From Pyxicephalus adspersus (lineage: Eukaryota > Chordata > Amphibia > Anura > Pyxicephalidae), in contig NC_092866.1 of NCBI RefSeq assembly GCF_032062135.1, forward strand, positions 30,412,756-30,476,755: a DNA stretch of 64,000 nt, written 5' to 3'. The position numbers were made by a program, and so were the translations under genes. Each line of letters begins with the position of its first letter. The first letter of the stretch is position 1. The notes beneath the pieces were generated by a model. That model did not search any database. It was not told the DNA's origin and saw nothing but the letters and a program-made list of their open reading frames with translations. Below are positions 22,641 to 34,170 of this stretch, one piece after another.

Positions 22641-23924
22641 CACATTGGGATACATGTAGAATGTGCACTTGTGCTTATCAGAATAACAGGTAGAAATATG
22701 CACAATTTGTTTCAGCTCATGTTTCTACACCCAAAGTAATTTTTTCAGTTTTACTTTACAGAAATGTTAGTGTTACACGAGAATGAGCAAAGAATGGCAC
22801 AATGGAGCATCTAAAAACGTTTACAAGCAGAAGTTGCATTGCAACACATTTCTTTAGAGCGTGGCCAGAGGCTTTTAAAATAAACAAATATTTAGACAAG
22901 ATTGTGTGTTTGAGCATTAGTAATCTGGAACTGTTAAAGAAATGCAAACTTTAACAAATTAGGTTGCAGTTAGGGATGACATTTAGTTAAAGCCTCTATA
23001 TTTCCTATACAAAAACAAAGTCCGATATACAGGAGTAAATAAGCAACTCTTTAAGGCCTTTAAGTTGCCAACTTCAAAGGTTAAAGTACTACATAAAAAC
23101 TGCAGCACTAATTACTAGCACCACATGTAATACAGTGTTTTAAAGGTGGTTATGACAAATCTGGCAAAGATAACTTATTCATCATTGGTGCTCAAAATAG
23201 AAAATAGAATAATTAGGTAAAGAATTAGGACATAATTTACTTGTCTTTAGAAACTTTTAAAGTTACTGCTAAGAAAGCACATTTCAGGGGATGATAATAG
23301 GTTACCAGAGTGGTAATACTGTATACATGTGACTAACAGTAGTAACATCAATTTTTATAAACAAAACTGATATTGTAAATATTATGGCTGCCACACTTCA
23401 TATACATTTACTTTGGTTGTGCATCTTGTGCGGCAATGTCAGAATTTTTTCTATAGTTATGTCTCTGTCACCCTCTTGTGGAATACCACAAAACTACATA
23501 CCTGTAACAAATGGGGGGAAAAAAGCCTTTCTTTTTGAACATTTAACTTTAGATCTTGTATCTCTAGACCCTCTAGGAAACAGAGCAGTTTTACATTTTC
23601 ACTATGGCACTCTATATTCAGCAATAATTTGGTAATTATTTAAAATACCAAGTACAAAATATTATTTCATTTGTATAAAATATAAACTTACCTGTGAACT
23701 TTGAACAAAAAGGAGTTACTAAAAAACAAAAAAATCTTTTCTTCTAATTTGTCAGCTTTAATAATAAATTTAAATTAATTACAAAGTATACAATTTGTTC
23801 TAAATTATAATAATTTAAAATGAGACTAAAATGACAAAATATAGAACTCCTGTAAGAAATCTTACTGCACCAGCTCCAGTCAATAAATATTCACAAAGAG
23901 TCAAATACCTGGGTGGTTCCCGGC
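22641..23924. other. Unassigned AT-rich DNA
   Basis: Apart from the duplicated block at 23186-23262 no repeat or gene was recognised. An 83-codon frame (23384-23635) has no identifiable domain. Confidence 0.4.
23186..23262 (+). repeat. Local direct repeat, unit 2
   Basis: Second unit of the block at 19908-19972. Both contain GACATAATTTACTTGTCTTT and are followed by an ACTGCTAAGAAA / TTCTGCTAACAAA-like extension, so homology reaches slightly beyond the core. Confidence 0.6.
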
Positions 23925-23995
23925 ATGAGAAAGCAGTAAATGCAACCTTACTGCCAGTGTGAATTAAGCCTAGCTTCAGATGTCGCCTACTAGTG
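23925..23995. repeat. Fragment of the 35-40 kb terminal-repeat module
   Basis: The words CAACCTTACTGCCAGTGTGA and AATTAAGCCTAGCTTCAGATG match the right end of modules at 35033-35254 and 36905-37111. A single isolated end lies here. Confidence 0.65.
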
Positions 23996-24317
23996 CTATA
24001 TCTAGTTAAAGCAAAACTTTTGAGGAATATTGTTTTTCACCAAGGAGAGTCACCCAATCTTAAAGATAGAGTTTACTCAAGTATGCCCAGCCTGAACCAA
24101 TAATATAGAAGCAGGAAGTGAGAGAGAGAGGAAAAAAGACAGGCTTTTGTGGGGCAGAACTTTTTCTTATAAATATTATTTTGATATACATTCTAAAAAT
24201 CAAACAGGGAACCCCTATGCTAGCCCTAGGCTAACATAGGTACACTGTACTAGAGAACATAGAGTAGTAGTAGCATGTCACAACAATATTTGTTTACAGC
24301 AATAAACTTGTAACCCA

Positions 24318-24354
24318 CCCGACACATTTCGCCCCCGCAGGGCTTCTTCAGGGC
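24318..24354 (-). ncRNA. Hammerhead-ribozyme-like core, copy 5
   Basis: On the minus strand CTGAAGA (24351-24345) is followed by an unpaired A, helix II GCCC..GGGC, GAAA (24330-24327) and TGTGTC containing the favoured GUC triplet (24323-24321). GG..CC pairs are available for helix I. The core is intact apart from the extra A. About 160 nt downstream on the same strand (24159 onward) lies TTCTGCCCCACAAAAGCCTG and a pyrimidine tract, the family 3' signature. Element roughly 24120-24480, antisense. Confidence 0.58.
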
Positions 24355-24519
24355 ATTGGGAGACCTTGCGGGTTAGAATGGTATACAATATCATCCATCT
24401 GATATACTATAAAAAGGAGTATGCAATAAATCAAGTGAATAATCATAAAGAGCTTACTTGGTGATATTGCTGAAACTTTTAACCAGGTAAAGACAATCTG
24501 ATGCCAATTACTACTCAGG

Positions 24520-24880
24520 AATACACTACAATCAAAATTGCACTATTATTCTACCAAAGAAATGTTAATGAAAATATTCAGAGGAAATAAGCCAGTGATA
24601 ATGGAAGGTGTTCCAGTACAGATTTATGCAGATCTCCCAGCATTTACCCTACAACACAGTAGAGCTCTGAAACCTTTACTGCAAACTCTTATTTCCAATG
24701 GGATAAAATACCGCTGGGCATATCCACTTTCAACATCAAGGCAAGACACATTCTTTTACTACCTTTGATGAAGGCAAACAACCGTTACATAAACTTGAAC
24801 TAAACCCTAATATAGAAACACAATCTCAGCCAGCGGCAGTTGATCAAATCTCATTATACCCATTGTGGCAAAAGACTAAT
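24520..24880 (+). pseudogene. L1 (Tx1-like) ORF1 relic, C-terminal domain
   Basis: The frame reads FHYYSTKE-type sequence, IFRGNKPVIMEGVPVQIYAD, LPAFTLQHSRALKPLLQTLI and NGIKYRWAYPLS. This is the RNA-binding C-terminal part of L1 ORF1, where GxxIxIFQDLS..TLxxRRxLxPLLxxLRxxNIxYRWGFP is the family pattern. It is followed after about 0.9 kb by the start of ORF2 in the same orientation. The first half of ORF1 is missing. Confidence 0.75.
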
Positions 24881-25744
24881 CAAAGTTCAAAAAAGGCTTT
24901 TAAATCAACCTAGGTTGAAGTTATTATGGCGAGATATATTCCTAAAATTGTCTAATGATTCTTGATTGAGTTGAAATTGAATTTTGCAGGTTCTGAGGCT
25001 TATTAATTATATGTGCAACACTTCACAACAAAAGGTAAAACTAGGGTCTATGGCCTAAAATAAAAATGTAGTGGAAGTTCCTTCTTGACTGGAAGGATGT
25101 TATAACTTAGAAGCTTATTTTTACCTATAAAAAGATTGGTGTTAATAAACTTTCAGAAAACTAATCCTCTAAAAGATTTTTCTAGGGCTTAACGTTTATT
25201 TATTATCCTTGCTAATTCTTGGTTACTTATTTGAGGGGACCTGAGAGGCCAAGCTTAATATTTAATGCCATAATGACTTCAAATGCAATTAATATTTCAT
25301 ACCAACTAGAATGCAAATTACCTTGGTAGGTAATGGTTATTAATAGCAGGTCCAAGGAGCCGAGAGGGCAACACATGACCTACCTCTATTGGAGAGTATT
25401 AGGTAGGGAGCAGCTCATATTGCAGCCCCTTGCTAATCCCTTCTTAGGATTTGGTACAAAGGTATGTCTATAAGGTTCAGGGTTCCTAGGTCATGCATGT
25501 ATATTCAGTTTCAGTGGGGAGACTGGGTGAAGTGCATTGCTAGGGTCCCCATGAAATCATCTAAAAAAAAAAATGGAAAAATTGACTTGTGTTTTTTTAA
25601 GTTGCTTGATGTCTTAGTCTTACGTTTTGGTGTTTTGTATAAAGTTTTAGTCCTAAGTCCTGGTGTTGTTATCCTACTGTTTCTTCCCCTTCTAAATAGG
25701 TATTTATTTGAAACTAGGTCATTAACCGTTTTGCTTTTAATGTT
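24881..25744 (+). other. L1 inter-ORF region and unassigned sequence
   Basis: Between ORF1 and ORF2 of the sense L1. Part of it (25450-25560) resembles the antisense inter-ORF region at 33290-33480. An A11 run lies at about 25563. Confidence 0.4.
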
Positions 25745-26225
25745 TTTTGAATGACGAGAATCACAGAGAAGATACAAACAACACAGCAGTCCATCTCTGT
25801 TATGATGCATAATGTTCAAGGGTTTAACTCTTCTATCAAGCGAACAAAGGCATTTCAGTATTATAACTCCCTTAAAATTGATATATTAGCACTACAAGAA
25901 ACTAATTTTTCTGCCAATTCCATACCACAATTTTTCCATAAAAGATTTCCCATAAGTTTTCATGTGAATTCTGATAGGAAGAAAGGTGGGCTAATGTTGT
26001 GTTTTGCTAAACAACCTAATTACTCCCCCCTGGATGTGATGCAGGATCCTAAGGGGAGATATCTTTTAGTAAGAGGTGATATAGCAGGACAGAAAATAAC
26101 TGGTATAACATATTATGCTCCTAATGAAGACCAGATTCATGTCTGAAAGTTGTTGGGTGATTGGTGCTATTATTGATGGAGTTTAGATCCTAGAGAAGTT
26201 GTATTTGGTGGAACATTAGGCTGAC
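25745..26225 (+). pseudogene. L1 (Tx1-like) ORF2 start, endonuclease domain
   Basis: The frame SVMMHNVQGFNSSIKRTKAF..DILALQETNFSANS carries the N (HNVQG) and QE (LQET) motifs of the APE-type endonuclease. It continues FHKRFPISFHVNSDRKKGGL and ITGITYYAPNEDQIHV, where YAPN is the conserved metal-site strand. A stop follows at 26146, but similarity continues to VVFGG near 26220 (the GGDFN motif, truncated). The reverse transcriptase is not here. Confidence 0.8.
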
Positions 26226-26466
26226 TCCCATTTGTATGCTCTTTTTTTGCATAAAGGCCCATTTATCTCCCTGTAGCTTTTTATCTTTCTTGTTTAAAAT
26301 ACTTGTATTACATTTTTCAAGGTGTTCCTTAAGACCTCTCTCCAAACTGAGGTGAATTTAAAATTTGACTGTATCTGAAGATTTTGGGTTTCCCTATCAA
26401 TTTGAGACATTTTTATAGTACGTAATGAGAATTTTCATCAGTTCCTCTGAGCATCTGTTCCCTGCG
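26226..26466 (-). other. Unassigned segment with a lysine-rich antisense frame
   Basis: The minus strand has an open stretch LKEHLEKCNTSILNKKDKKL and QGDKWAFMQKK. Such a KK-rich segment recalls the region before the reverse transcriptase in some Penelope-like proteins, but the match is short and I do not assign it. Confidence 0.25.
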
Positions 26467-26750
26467 CATTTCCTATCACTTTTTTTTTTCATTTATATTG
26501 AAGGAATTGTACTTGAACAAAAATACATACAGTAGCTCAATAATAAGAAAAAAAAAACTTTTACAATGAAAGAAAATGTTTACTATACACCACTGAACAG
26601 GAAACAGGTGTTAACAGTTACTTTAGCAGAAAACAATAGAATTAAAGTTTCAATATTTCAAATCTTGTAATAGTTAACTAGGATGAATTGTTGTTATCAT
26701 CCTCTAGGGTCACCGGGGATCATTAGCCTTCATTCTTAGAATATATTATT
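26467..26750 (-). mobile_element. 3' end of the antisense L1 (poly-A side)
   Basis: A T-rich run at 26467 (poly-A on the minus strand) and A/T-rich 3' untranslated sequence form the end of the L1 whose ORF2 C-terminus lies at 27440 onward. Repeat R copy 2 sits between the two parts. Confidence 0.5.
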
Positions 26751-27435
26751 GTCACGCTTGGGGAGACATGGCAACTAGGGGGTGCTATGGCTTGCACAGA
26801 AGTGGTGTGAGCCCTGAGAAGGGCCAAGGCGCAGAGTCTAAGCAGTAACCAGGTCTTCTCCAGTGCCTCTAGTGGTGAGGATTATTTGCTGCTGGTTACT
26901 GCCAGGTTTTCGGTCCTTGGGCACACCAGGGTGGGCAGGCAGATACACGGTACCAAATCAAGGCAGTCAAGCAAACAAGAGAGGTCAGGTCACAAGCCAG
27001 GAGTCAAGTACCAGGGTTTCAGGAAATAGACACCAGTGGCACGGGGGCCACTGCAGACACAGGGAACACAGGAGACACTGGAAGAGAAAGGAGCCACAGG
27101 TGACACACTGCAACAGCACAAAGGAATGGGCTGAAAACAACAGACTGGGCAACAAGGGGTTAACACATGAGCTGGACAGAGGAAGCACTGAATTAAACAA
27201 CAGGTGTACAGGAACTAACTCAACAGAACTAGGGGCTCGGCCCTAGTGGGGACTAGTTGCACGAACGCAGAGTGCTGTGTGTGAGCTAGCTAACAAGCCA
27301 GGGATGCTTAAGAGGCTATTTTCTGATTGGTCGGCTAAACTGATAAGGCTTGCTAGAATAGGTCCAGAGTCAGAACTGCCTGCATGCGTGGGAAAGAGGC
27401 ATCTGTGCTTTAGTGAGAAAGAGGTAAGTGTGTCA
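26751..27435 (+). repeat. Repeat R, copy 2 (possible solo LTR, 685 bp)
   Basis: The copy starts TGTCACGCTTGGGGAGACAT and ends GGTAAGTGTGTCA, so it has the TG...CA ends of an LTR. It interrupts the 3' region of an antisense L1. The 5-bp flanks ATTAT and ACCAT match at only three positions, so the LTR reading is tentative. An ATTGG (inverted CCAAT) box lies at about 27325. Long frames on both strands here are not conserved in copy 1. Confidence 0.6.
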
Positions 27436-27439
27436 ACCA

Positions 27440-29492
27440 TGATGTATGTTTAAAGGTAAGTCTTATCTTTTATTTAATTGGTTGGGACCGAGTCTCTATA
27501 AATGACTCCCAAATTTCAAGGAATTTTGGAACTTTAGCTTCTTTATCTAAGGAGGCTTCTATCCACGCCACATGGAATACATCAGCTAAATTTTCTTTGA
27601 AAAGCCCCAGAGTAGGGATAATGGTACATAGATTACTAGATGGGATGGAAACAAAGTTAGCCACCCTTCACCAAAACTGTTTAATTTTCGGAGAATCCCA
27701 TAGAGCATGATACAAATCTGCCTGTTCCTGGGTGCATTTAAAACAATGTGGGGTGGTGCAATAGCCCATAGGATAAGCTTGGTGAAGGGATACATATACT
27801 CGATGAAATAGTTTAAGTGTCATTTCCCTGTACATAGCAGATGGCAGCAACGTCCACTCTCTAGAGAAATCAGTAAAATTGTCAGCTTCTGATTTCTCAG
27901 GATAGTAATCAGACCATCATGTTAGGCCTACTCCCCTCTTGGTATAGTCTAAAGTCAGTCTGATCTTGTTGTAGATTTTGGTAATAGCTTTTTTTTCCCA
28001 TCATCTAGGGGATTTTTCTAATCCTTAGCAGCTAATGATTTTAGTACAGTTGAAGTATATGATTGTAGCTGCATAAAAACATATAGACAGGTGTTCCTAA
28101 GAAAGGGTTTTCAGCTGCTGCCTCCTCTAAGTGAAGAGGACGCTTTGTCTCCATTCACAAAGAACCTAATTTTTATGGTAAAGAATGTAGGCCATTTCTG
28201 TACTAAGGAAGAATAAGCTAAATGGGGTATATCCTGATTGCCCCAGAGTACAAAAAAAAGGCATGAGTGGCTATTCAGAAAGTGGTGTACCTAATTTTGT
28301 GCCATATTTGCCAACAAGAGTATAAAATAGGGTTTCTCAGGAAGTAGGTCTTGGAGGATGTATTTCAGATTTAAATTGGGAGTAATTTGTTGATCTGGGG
28401 AAAGGTCTGCATATACACGTGTTGTGTATACTATCTTTTATGTAACGTAAGATGGACGCTGCATTATATAACTCAATATCAGGGAAATTCAAGCCCCAAT
28501 TTTGAGTTGGTTGCTGGAGAATCTGGGGACAAAGCCTTGCTCTTTTACTACCCCATATGAACTTATGAGAAATTTTGTAAATGGTCTGGAGTTCAGACTT
28601 TTTTACCACTAAGGGTAAAGTCTAAAGAATGTATAATGGCTTTGGGAAAACAATCATTTTGATCAAACTAATTCCACCTAGGTAAGAGATAATTAGGTTA
28701 GACCAGCTACGGAGTTGGTCATTTACATTTGAAAATTCGGCAGTATATTTAGAGAATACAATTTATGTGGATTCTTAGCAATTTGAACTTCCAAATACTG
28801 AATCTTTTTCTTGCATCATACGAATGGATAACATCCACACCATGCTAGTCTTACGTATTTGGTCAGGTATAATTGATAACTGACCAACGTTGATAAATAT
28901 CTTGGTGGACTGATTGTGGTAAATGATTTGTACATAGTTGGAGAAGGTTTGACCAAAAGGTCTGGTATATGATATAGCAGTCAGTAGTGGCCATTTGAGT
29001 TTGTCAAAAGCCTTTTTTGCATCTAGGCTCAGCAGCATGCGTTTAGTGTTAGGAAGCCGATTGGCTTGTACTGTTGCTGTTCAGACAAAACCAAGTAGAT
29101 GTTTGGATAAAAAGGAGGAGAGAAAAGTCTGCATTCTGTTTGCCATGAGCTTTGCGAGAATTTTGTAACCACAATTTAGTAGTGATATGTCTAAAGGAGG
29201 CAAATAAATCTGGGTTTTACACTCGGTTTGGGGATCAGTGTGGTATTTGCTTCATTAAACCTGAGTATGGGGCATGGTGGAACAAAATGTGGGTATAAAC
29301 TTCAGTGAGGAGGGGGCTAATTTCTTGTGCTAAAAGTTTGTAATATTCTGCAGAGAATCCATTTGGGCCCGAAGTTTTACTAGTTGCCAAGGATCCTGTT
29401 GTGCGAAAGGACTTCTGATTCTAAAACTGGGGCATTTAGAAATTGTCTGCGCACAGAGGAGAGTTTGGGTAATTTGGCTTTGTCTAGTAGGT
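27440..29492 (-). pseudogene. L1 (Tx1-like) ORF2 relic: RT and C-terminal region
   Basis: Read on the minus strand: KLPKLSSVRRQFLNAPVLES at 29490, then TSGPNGFSAEYYKLL, a KTSGPDG-type RT motif, and MLLSLDAKKAFDKLKWPLL (29040) with the palm LDAxKAFD motif. Next come KISHKFIWGSKRARL and NWGLNFPDIELYNAASILRY (28560-28440) and finally the C-terminal CFKCTQEQADLYHALW (27740). The order is that of a complete ORF2 second half. Stops and frameshifts are frequent and the YADD box is not clear. Upstream parts continue beyond a nested insertion at 29493-29950. Confidence 0.82.
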
Positions 29493-29950
29493 TTTAAACT
29501 TTAAAAATGAAGAGAAGAAAGCTGGGGATTTTTAGGCAAAATAATAATGACTGTATTGAATAACTTTCACAAAATTGAACATGAAACGTAATACAGTATA
29601 ATGCAGTGTGTGGTCATGCCTATTTAATTCTCATAAGCATAAAGACCAATAACTAAACAAAGATTATCCCTGACTGGGTAGCAATAGTAGTAGGTAAGTT
29701 GTGTCTCTTGTACCGACGCCTTTCACCTGGTAGGCTTCCTCAGGGGATTGGATGAGTCTTGCAAAATTTTGTTACCCCGTGTCATGGATTGTTTGGTATC
29801 CGTGGTAGTAAAAGGCAGAGGTAGAACAAAAGTGGAATAGATCCACAAGTGTCTATATTTGGTTAGAAAGAAGGTGGAAAAAGACGCTTATGCGGCGTAA
29901 TGCTTTTGTGGCAGTAGCAGGCTTGCTTGTCTTATCTTCTATAACTAACT
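29493..29950 (-). mobile_element. Hammerhead-motif element, copy 6, with 14-bp target duplications
   Basis: Exact 14-bp direct repeats TTTGTCTAGTAGGT at 29479-29492 and 29951-29964 bracket 458 bp that interrupts L1 ORF2; when it is skipped the L1 coding similarity is continuous. On the minus strand the insert has a short 5' part, the hammerhead-like core at 29746-29713, about 175 nt of AT-rich sequence, then TTTTGCCTAAAAATCCCCAG and a pyrimidine-rich 3' end. Long target duplications of this kind fit target-primed retrotransposition, not a cut-and-paste transposon. Confidence 0.85.
29713..29746 (-). ncRNA. Hammerhead-ribozyme-like core, copy 6
   Basis: On the minus strand CTGAGGA (29743-29737) is followed by AGCCTACCAGGT with a CCT/AGG helix II, GAAA (29724-29721) and GGCGTC ending in GUC (29717-29715). 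CCC before the core offers little pairing with GGT after it. Functional status is uncertain. Confidence 0.55.
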
Positions 29951-29964
29951 TTTGTCTAGTAGGT

Positions 29965-30572
29965 GCAAAAGTAGGTCAGGTTTGGATTCTTGGGCTGTGT
30001 ATAGTTTGATATTTTTCAAAGGCCAACAAGATCTCTGAATGGAAGATCTTTTACCCATAGTATATGGCGTTTAGGGCCAAGTGGGTTAGCTAAGCGAGAC
30101 AATGAGGTGCCAATTTTGTTACCCCAAAAGTAAATTTATGTTTGGTATACAGAGCGGAAGTTTTAATTTGAGTAGTTATATGGAGAAAATATCTGTATGG
30201 TGACTTGTTCCTGGAGGGAATTAAATTTTTTTGTAATATTCTCTATTCTGCTGCGCTGTGTATGTCATGATATCACTCCACATCATGGCCTTCATGGTAC
30301 GCCACAGTAGAATAGATTATATAATAATAGATTATATAATAATAATATAATATTCCAGTGAGATAGATTGTCATCCAATCCATTTACCCAATGAAACTGG
30401 AGATAGGCCCTGAATAAGGAGGATCTGCTTAGAAAGGTGGAAAATCTCCACAAAAGCTTTTTCGGAATTGGCGTTTGTAGTTGTAATTTAAACAATAAGG
30501 AGGTGTGATGAGAAAGTGTACAATTGCCAAATAAGACTTTTGATACCCCAGGAAGTAACCCTTCCATCCAGG
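29965..30572 (-). pseudogene. L1 ORF2 relic: end of endonuclease and linker
   Basis: Minus-strand continuation of the L1 upstream of the nested element: PWMEGLLPGVSKVLFGNCTL, SHHTSLLFKLQLQTPIPKK and WRFSTF (30570-30440) are the SDH-type end of the endonuclease and the start of the linker. Near 30200-29970 sequence resembling GTSLSRLANPLGPKRHILWV leads into the RT. The hAT insertion at 30573 cuts off the rest of the endonuclease. Confidence 0.7.
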
Positions 30573-33289
30573 GCTGTGGAGTCAGAGACAATTTAGGGTA
30601 CCTGGAGTGGGAGTCGATAAAAATGTGCCGACTGCGACTCCTGATAAATTTAAATTGTAATAAAAAAAAATACAGCAAGTTCAAATGTCCTATTTAACAA
30701 ACAATAGTCATAATTAAGCCCAGTGCATAGTTGTATTTCTACTAGTGTGAAGTTCAGCTCAGCTACTATACAACCTGACATTCACATTATTGTAATCTGG
30801 ATTATGTATATTACAAAAAGTGTTTTCATTTTGTTTCAGATATAATGTGTTTAACAAGTTCATTTGAATGTAAAGAAGTATAACGATATAGGTGTAGGTG
30901 AGTGCTATGGCCTGATGTGTGTTCAGATGTCCTGTCTGCACTCTCCATATATGCTTGAACTTTAACAGCATTTTGCACACCACCTAATACTAGGAAGTTA
31001 GCTAGGTGGCCACCCTGGCCCTGGAGCCTACCACTGCCCTGTCTTCAACAGAAGATCAGCAAACAAACATAAAGGGAGCAGCGTCTGCTCAACTTCCTCT
31101 ATCTGTTAAAAGAGCTTAGAAGAACTTGGAGAACCAGCTTCAACAGTAAGTGTTTATGTTTATTTTAAAACTACATGACTGCTTGTGTGTACTATGATGG
31201 AAGGCTGTGTGCATGTTTGTGGATAAAACTGCAGGGCATGTGTATGTTTGTGTGTATGGTGCAGGAATGTATGAATGTTTGTGTATAGTGCAAATTGTGT
31301 GCATATTTCTGAGTAAAATGTAGGACTCTATTTTGTTTGTATAGTATATATGTTTGTGCATGTTTTTCTGTATAGGACAAATTATGTCTAAGTTTAGTGC
31401 AGGGCTATAGCTTATTTATGTGTATAGTTGTATGTATGTTCGTAATAGTGCAGGACTATGTGTATGTTTGTATTTAAATCAAAGAATATGCTAGTTATAG
31501 TATAACATATTTTATATTTATATTTTAGTGAAAGTTGCACCCCATTCACAATGGCAAAAAGTCTGTCAACAAACACTCTGCTGTTTATGAGCACTTTACA
31601 TTATCAATTGATGGGAAACATAACGTGTGCCAATGTATTTTTGAAGATGATGGTGAAAAACAATGTGATGCAAAAATTAGCAGTTTCAGTGGGTCTAAAA
31701 AAAATGTACCCACAAGAGCATCAAATTTGAAAAGACACTTTTAAAAAGACAGCATTTTGATTGTAAAGTGTTAGAAGCTGTGAATGAGAAAGATATCAAT
31801 GAAAATATTCCATCTACTTCTGGGATAAAAAATGTTCTGGGTAAAAAGTTACCATAACAATGATAGCAGAAAAATTCAAAAAACACGTTATTGAATGGTA
31901 GTAAAGAATAGTGTACCACTATCCTTCTTTTCTCAGCCAGCCTTTTTAGGTCTAAATGGAGAAATGGCTAAAAAAAACTTGGTGTTTCCCTGGAAAGAGA
32001 AAGTATAAGGAAACTTATAATTGAAAAGGTCAAATGTTAAAAGGAAGAACCACGAAAAGGTCTGAAGGCACATTTTATCTTCATAAAAACGGATGCATGC
32101 ACACGTCACAGAGTCAATTATTTTGCTAACAATGTTAGATTTGTTGATGAAAATAATAAAACAATAACGCAAACCATTGGAGTAAAGGACACCCAGGCAC
32201 ATCACACCAGTGACTATCTTCAGAAATTAGTGGAGGATGTTCTAGAAGAATTTGAAATTAAAAAGGAACAGATTCTATGTATTGCAACAGATAATGCTTT
32301 TATTATGTTGAGCATAATTGAGAAAATGAAGAAAGTAGATGAAGAAAGTGACAGACAGATATTAAAGTCAAACAGTTCTGCAAGTATTGGAGAAAGTTAA
32401 AGCAAAGAGAATAGTGAAATTTTGGATAACATTGTTGAAGAAGCATCTAAGCGTATTACTATTCAACATATGCGATGTGTTGTTCATACTCTGCAACTTG
32501 CAATCAGGGATGGATTGGAAGATCATCATGCAGCTACTCTAATTGGAAAATTGATGCCATTTTGAAAAGACTTGCAGGAAAAGGAGCCATTTTGGATTAA
32601 ACAACATGCTGAGGAAGCACTTTTTTGATGGTAAAGTGTTTGCTTGAATTAAAAGACATTCTTGAAGAACTGGACAATGAAAATGTTTTATTAACTGAAG
32701 GCCAGTGGACACACGTAAAAGCACTGGAAAATCTACTTTCTAATCCTTTTACTGTCACCAGGAGTTTGTAATCTGAAGATATAACACCTGGTAAATTCTT
32801 CTTGGAAGAGCTTGATATATTGCCTGAACAACAGCGGAGGGTAATAGCTGACGGCATTGTATCTTTAATGAAGAAGAGAGAGAATCTCTTACTGGATAAT
32901 CAAATCTTGCTAGCTGCTATTTAATGTTGACCTGACTGATACTGCAAAAAAGGCCCTCTATGATGTAGCTGTTCACATGAAGGGATTACAAATAAAACAC
33001 CACCACTGCATGAAGCTACGGTATTAGCACTGGTAACTTAGGATCATCCTCTTCAAATGAAGATTATACTTTGATTCCTACTTGGACAAAATGGAACTTT
33101 CAACAGTAAAGCGACGTCGCATATGCGTGAAAGACAAAAAACAACCAGAAAATGACCAAATAGATTCCAGCAGGAGTTTTTTAAAGAATTAAAAGAAGTA
33201 GAAACGTACGATCGCAACATTCAAAGACACGAATTTCAGATGAGACTGGTCCTTCTCATTACCTATCGCAGGAGGGTGTGAAAGAGTCA
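30573..33289 (+). mobile_element. hAT transposon relic with BED finger and transposase
   Basis: The left terminal repeat is CAGGGCTGTGGAGTCAGAGA. The coding relic starts at about 31535 with a BED-type zinc finger (CQCIFEDDGEKQCDAKI.. then ASNLKRHF), and after frameshifts continues LVEDVLEEFEIKKEQILCIA, HMRCVVHTLQLAIRDGLE, EDITPGKFFLEELDILP and IADGIVSLMKKRENLLLDNQ to about 33200. These follow hAT RNase-H-like domain order. The C-terminal dimerisation region and the right terminal repeat are missing. The element separates L1 ORF1 from ORF2 on the opposite strand. Confidence 0.8.
31180..31480 (+). repeat. Degenerate minisatellite inside the hAT 5' region
   Basis: TGTGTATGTTTGTG-type words followed by ATAGTGCAGGA-type words recur about every 40-50 bp six or seven times. 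The array lies between the hAT terminal repeat and its BED finger frame. Minus-strand frames here show the same periodicity (repeated HKH-Y-I themes) and are not genes. Confidence 0.6.
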
Positions 33290-33599
33290 TCATGGAGGTT
33301 TAAAGTGTGATCTGTTACAATCAAAAGTAGACCACCAAAACAACCATGGTTGTCCTAGTGAGCCGCCTTTGGTCATGGGGACACGAGGTGATATGCCCAG
33401 AAGATAGAAGGAATGGCTCAGGGCCCAAGTGGTATCCATAGAAACCTTGGACTTCATGTACAAGGGTATTGATTTGTAAACACCAGTAAATAAAGCTAAC
33501 AATAAAATAACATATAGCATCAAGTACATCCCTATTTTATAATTAAATTTGAATCTTCCACCCAAAGAGGGGCATAAAGCATAACAAGTTGCAATTTTA
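33290..33599 (-). other. L1 inter-ORF region
   Basis: Minus-strand sequence between ORF1 and the lost start of ORF2. An open frame (33565-33290) runs through it but shows no ORF2 endonuclease motif. It resembles 25450-25560 of the sense L1. Confidence 0.45.
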
Positions 33600-34170
33600 G
33601 TAACTTAGTTCTGAAACATTAACAGTGAATAGGGCAGTAACATAAAAAGGCATGTATAAGGCACTGTAAGAAAAGGATATATATAGTCTTTTGATACAAC
33701 ATGGTCTTGTTGAAGGCATTTCTGCTGGTTGAAGGACGTCCAAAGCCTCCACTGGGTCATCAAATATTTTTTGTTTACCCTGCCATTGAACCTTTAGTTT
33801 GGCTGGATACAACAAGGAAAGAACGGACTCCCATCTCCACCAGACACTTACATATCAGGGCATAGCTCTTCCTCTTTTGAGTGAATGCTGCAGAATAATC
33901 CTGAAACATGAGGATTTTATTTCCCTCAATGTGGAAATTTCGTATCTTTCTGTAAGAATGGATTCCTTATCTGCCTAGTGAAAGTATTTGACGATAACAG
34001 GGTAAGGACGTTGGTTGGTGCTAGGGTGATCTGGGCCGATGCTGGTGCTAAACCACCAGGGATATGCTGTCTGTTTCTTCTGGTTGTATGCCGGCTCAGT
34101 ACCCTAAGGAAAATTTGTGTGCCTGTGCTGCTGAGCTGTAGGACGCCTGCAGCCAATATGGCCACCACTC
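33600..34170 (-). pseudogene. L1 (Tx1-like) ORF1 relic
   Basis: The minus strand reads TFTRQIRN, then in other frames GNKILMFQDYSAAFTQKRKS, YALICKCLVEMGVRSFLVV and RYPAKLKVQWQGKQKIFDDP with VEALDVL. This is the C-terminal domain of L1 ORF1 (IxMFxDYSxxxxxKR and YPAKLKV motifs). Two frameshifts are needed. It is the 5'-most coding part of the L1 whose 3' end lies at 26467. Confidence 0.75.

Noticed and set aside
26226..26466. Penelope-like protein fragment on the minus strand
   Set aside because: The KK-rich open stretch is only about 40 residues and lacks any reverse transcriptase or GIY-YIG motif; too weak to support the Penelope link.
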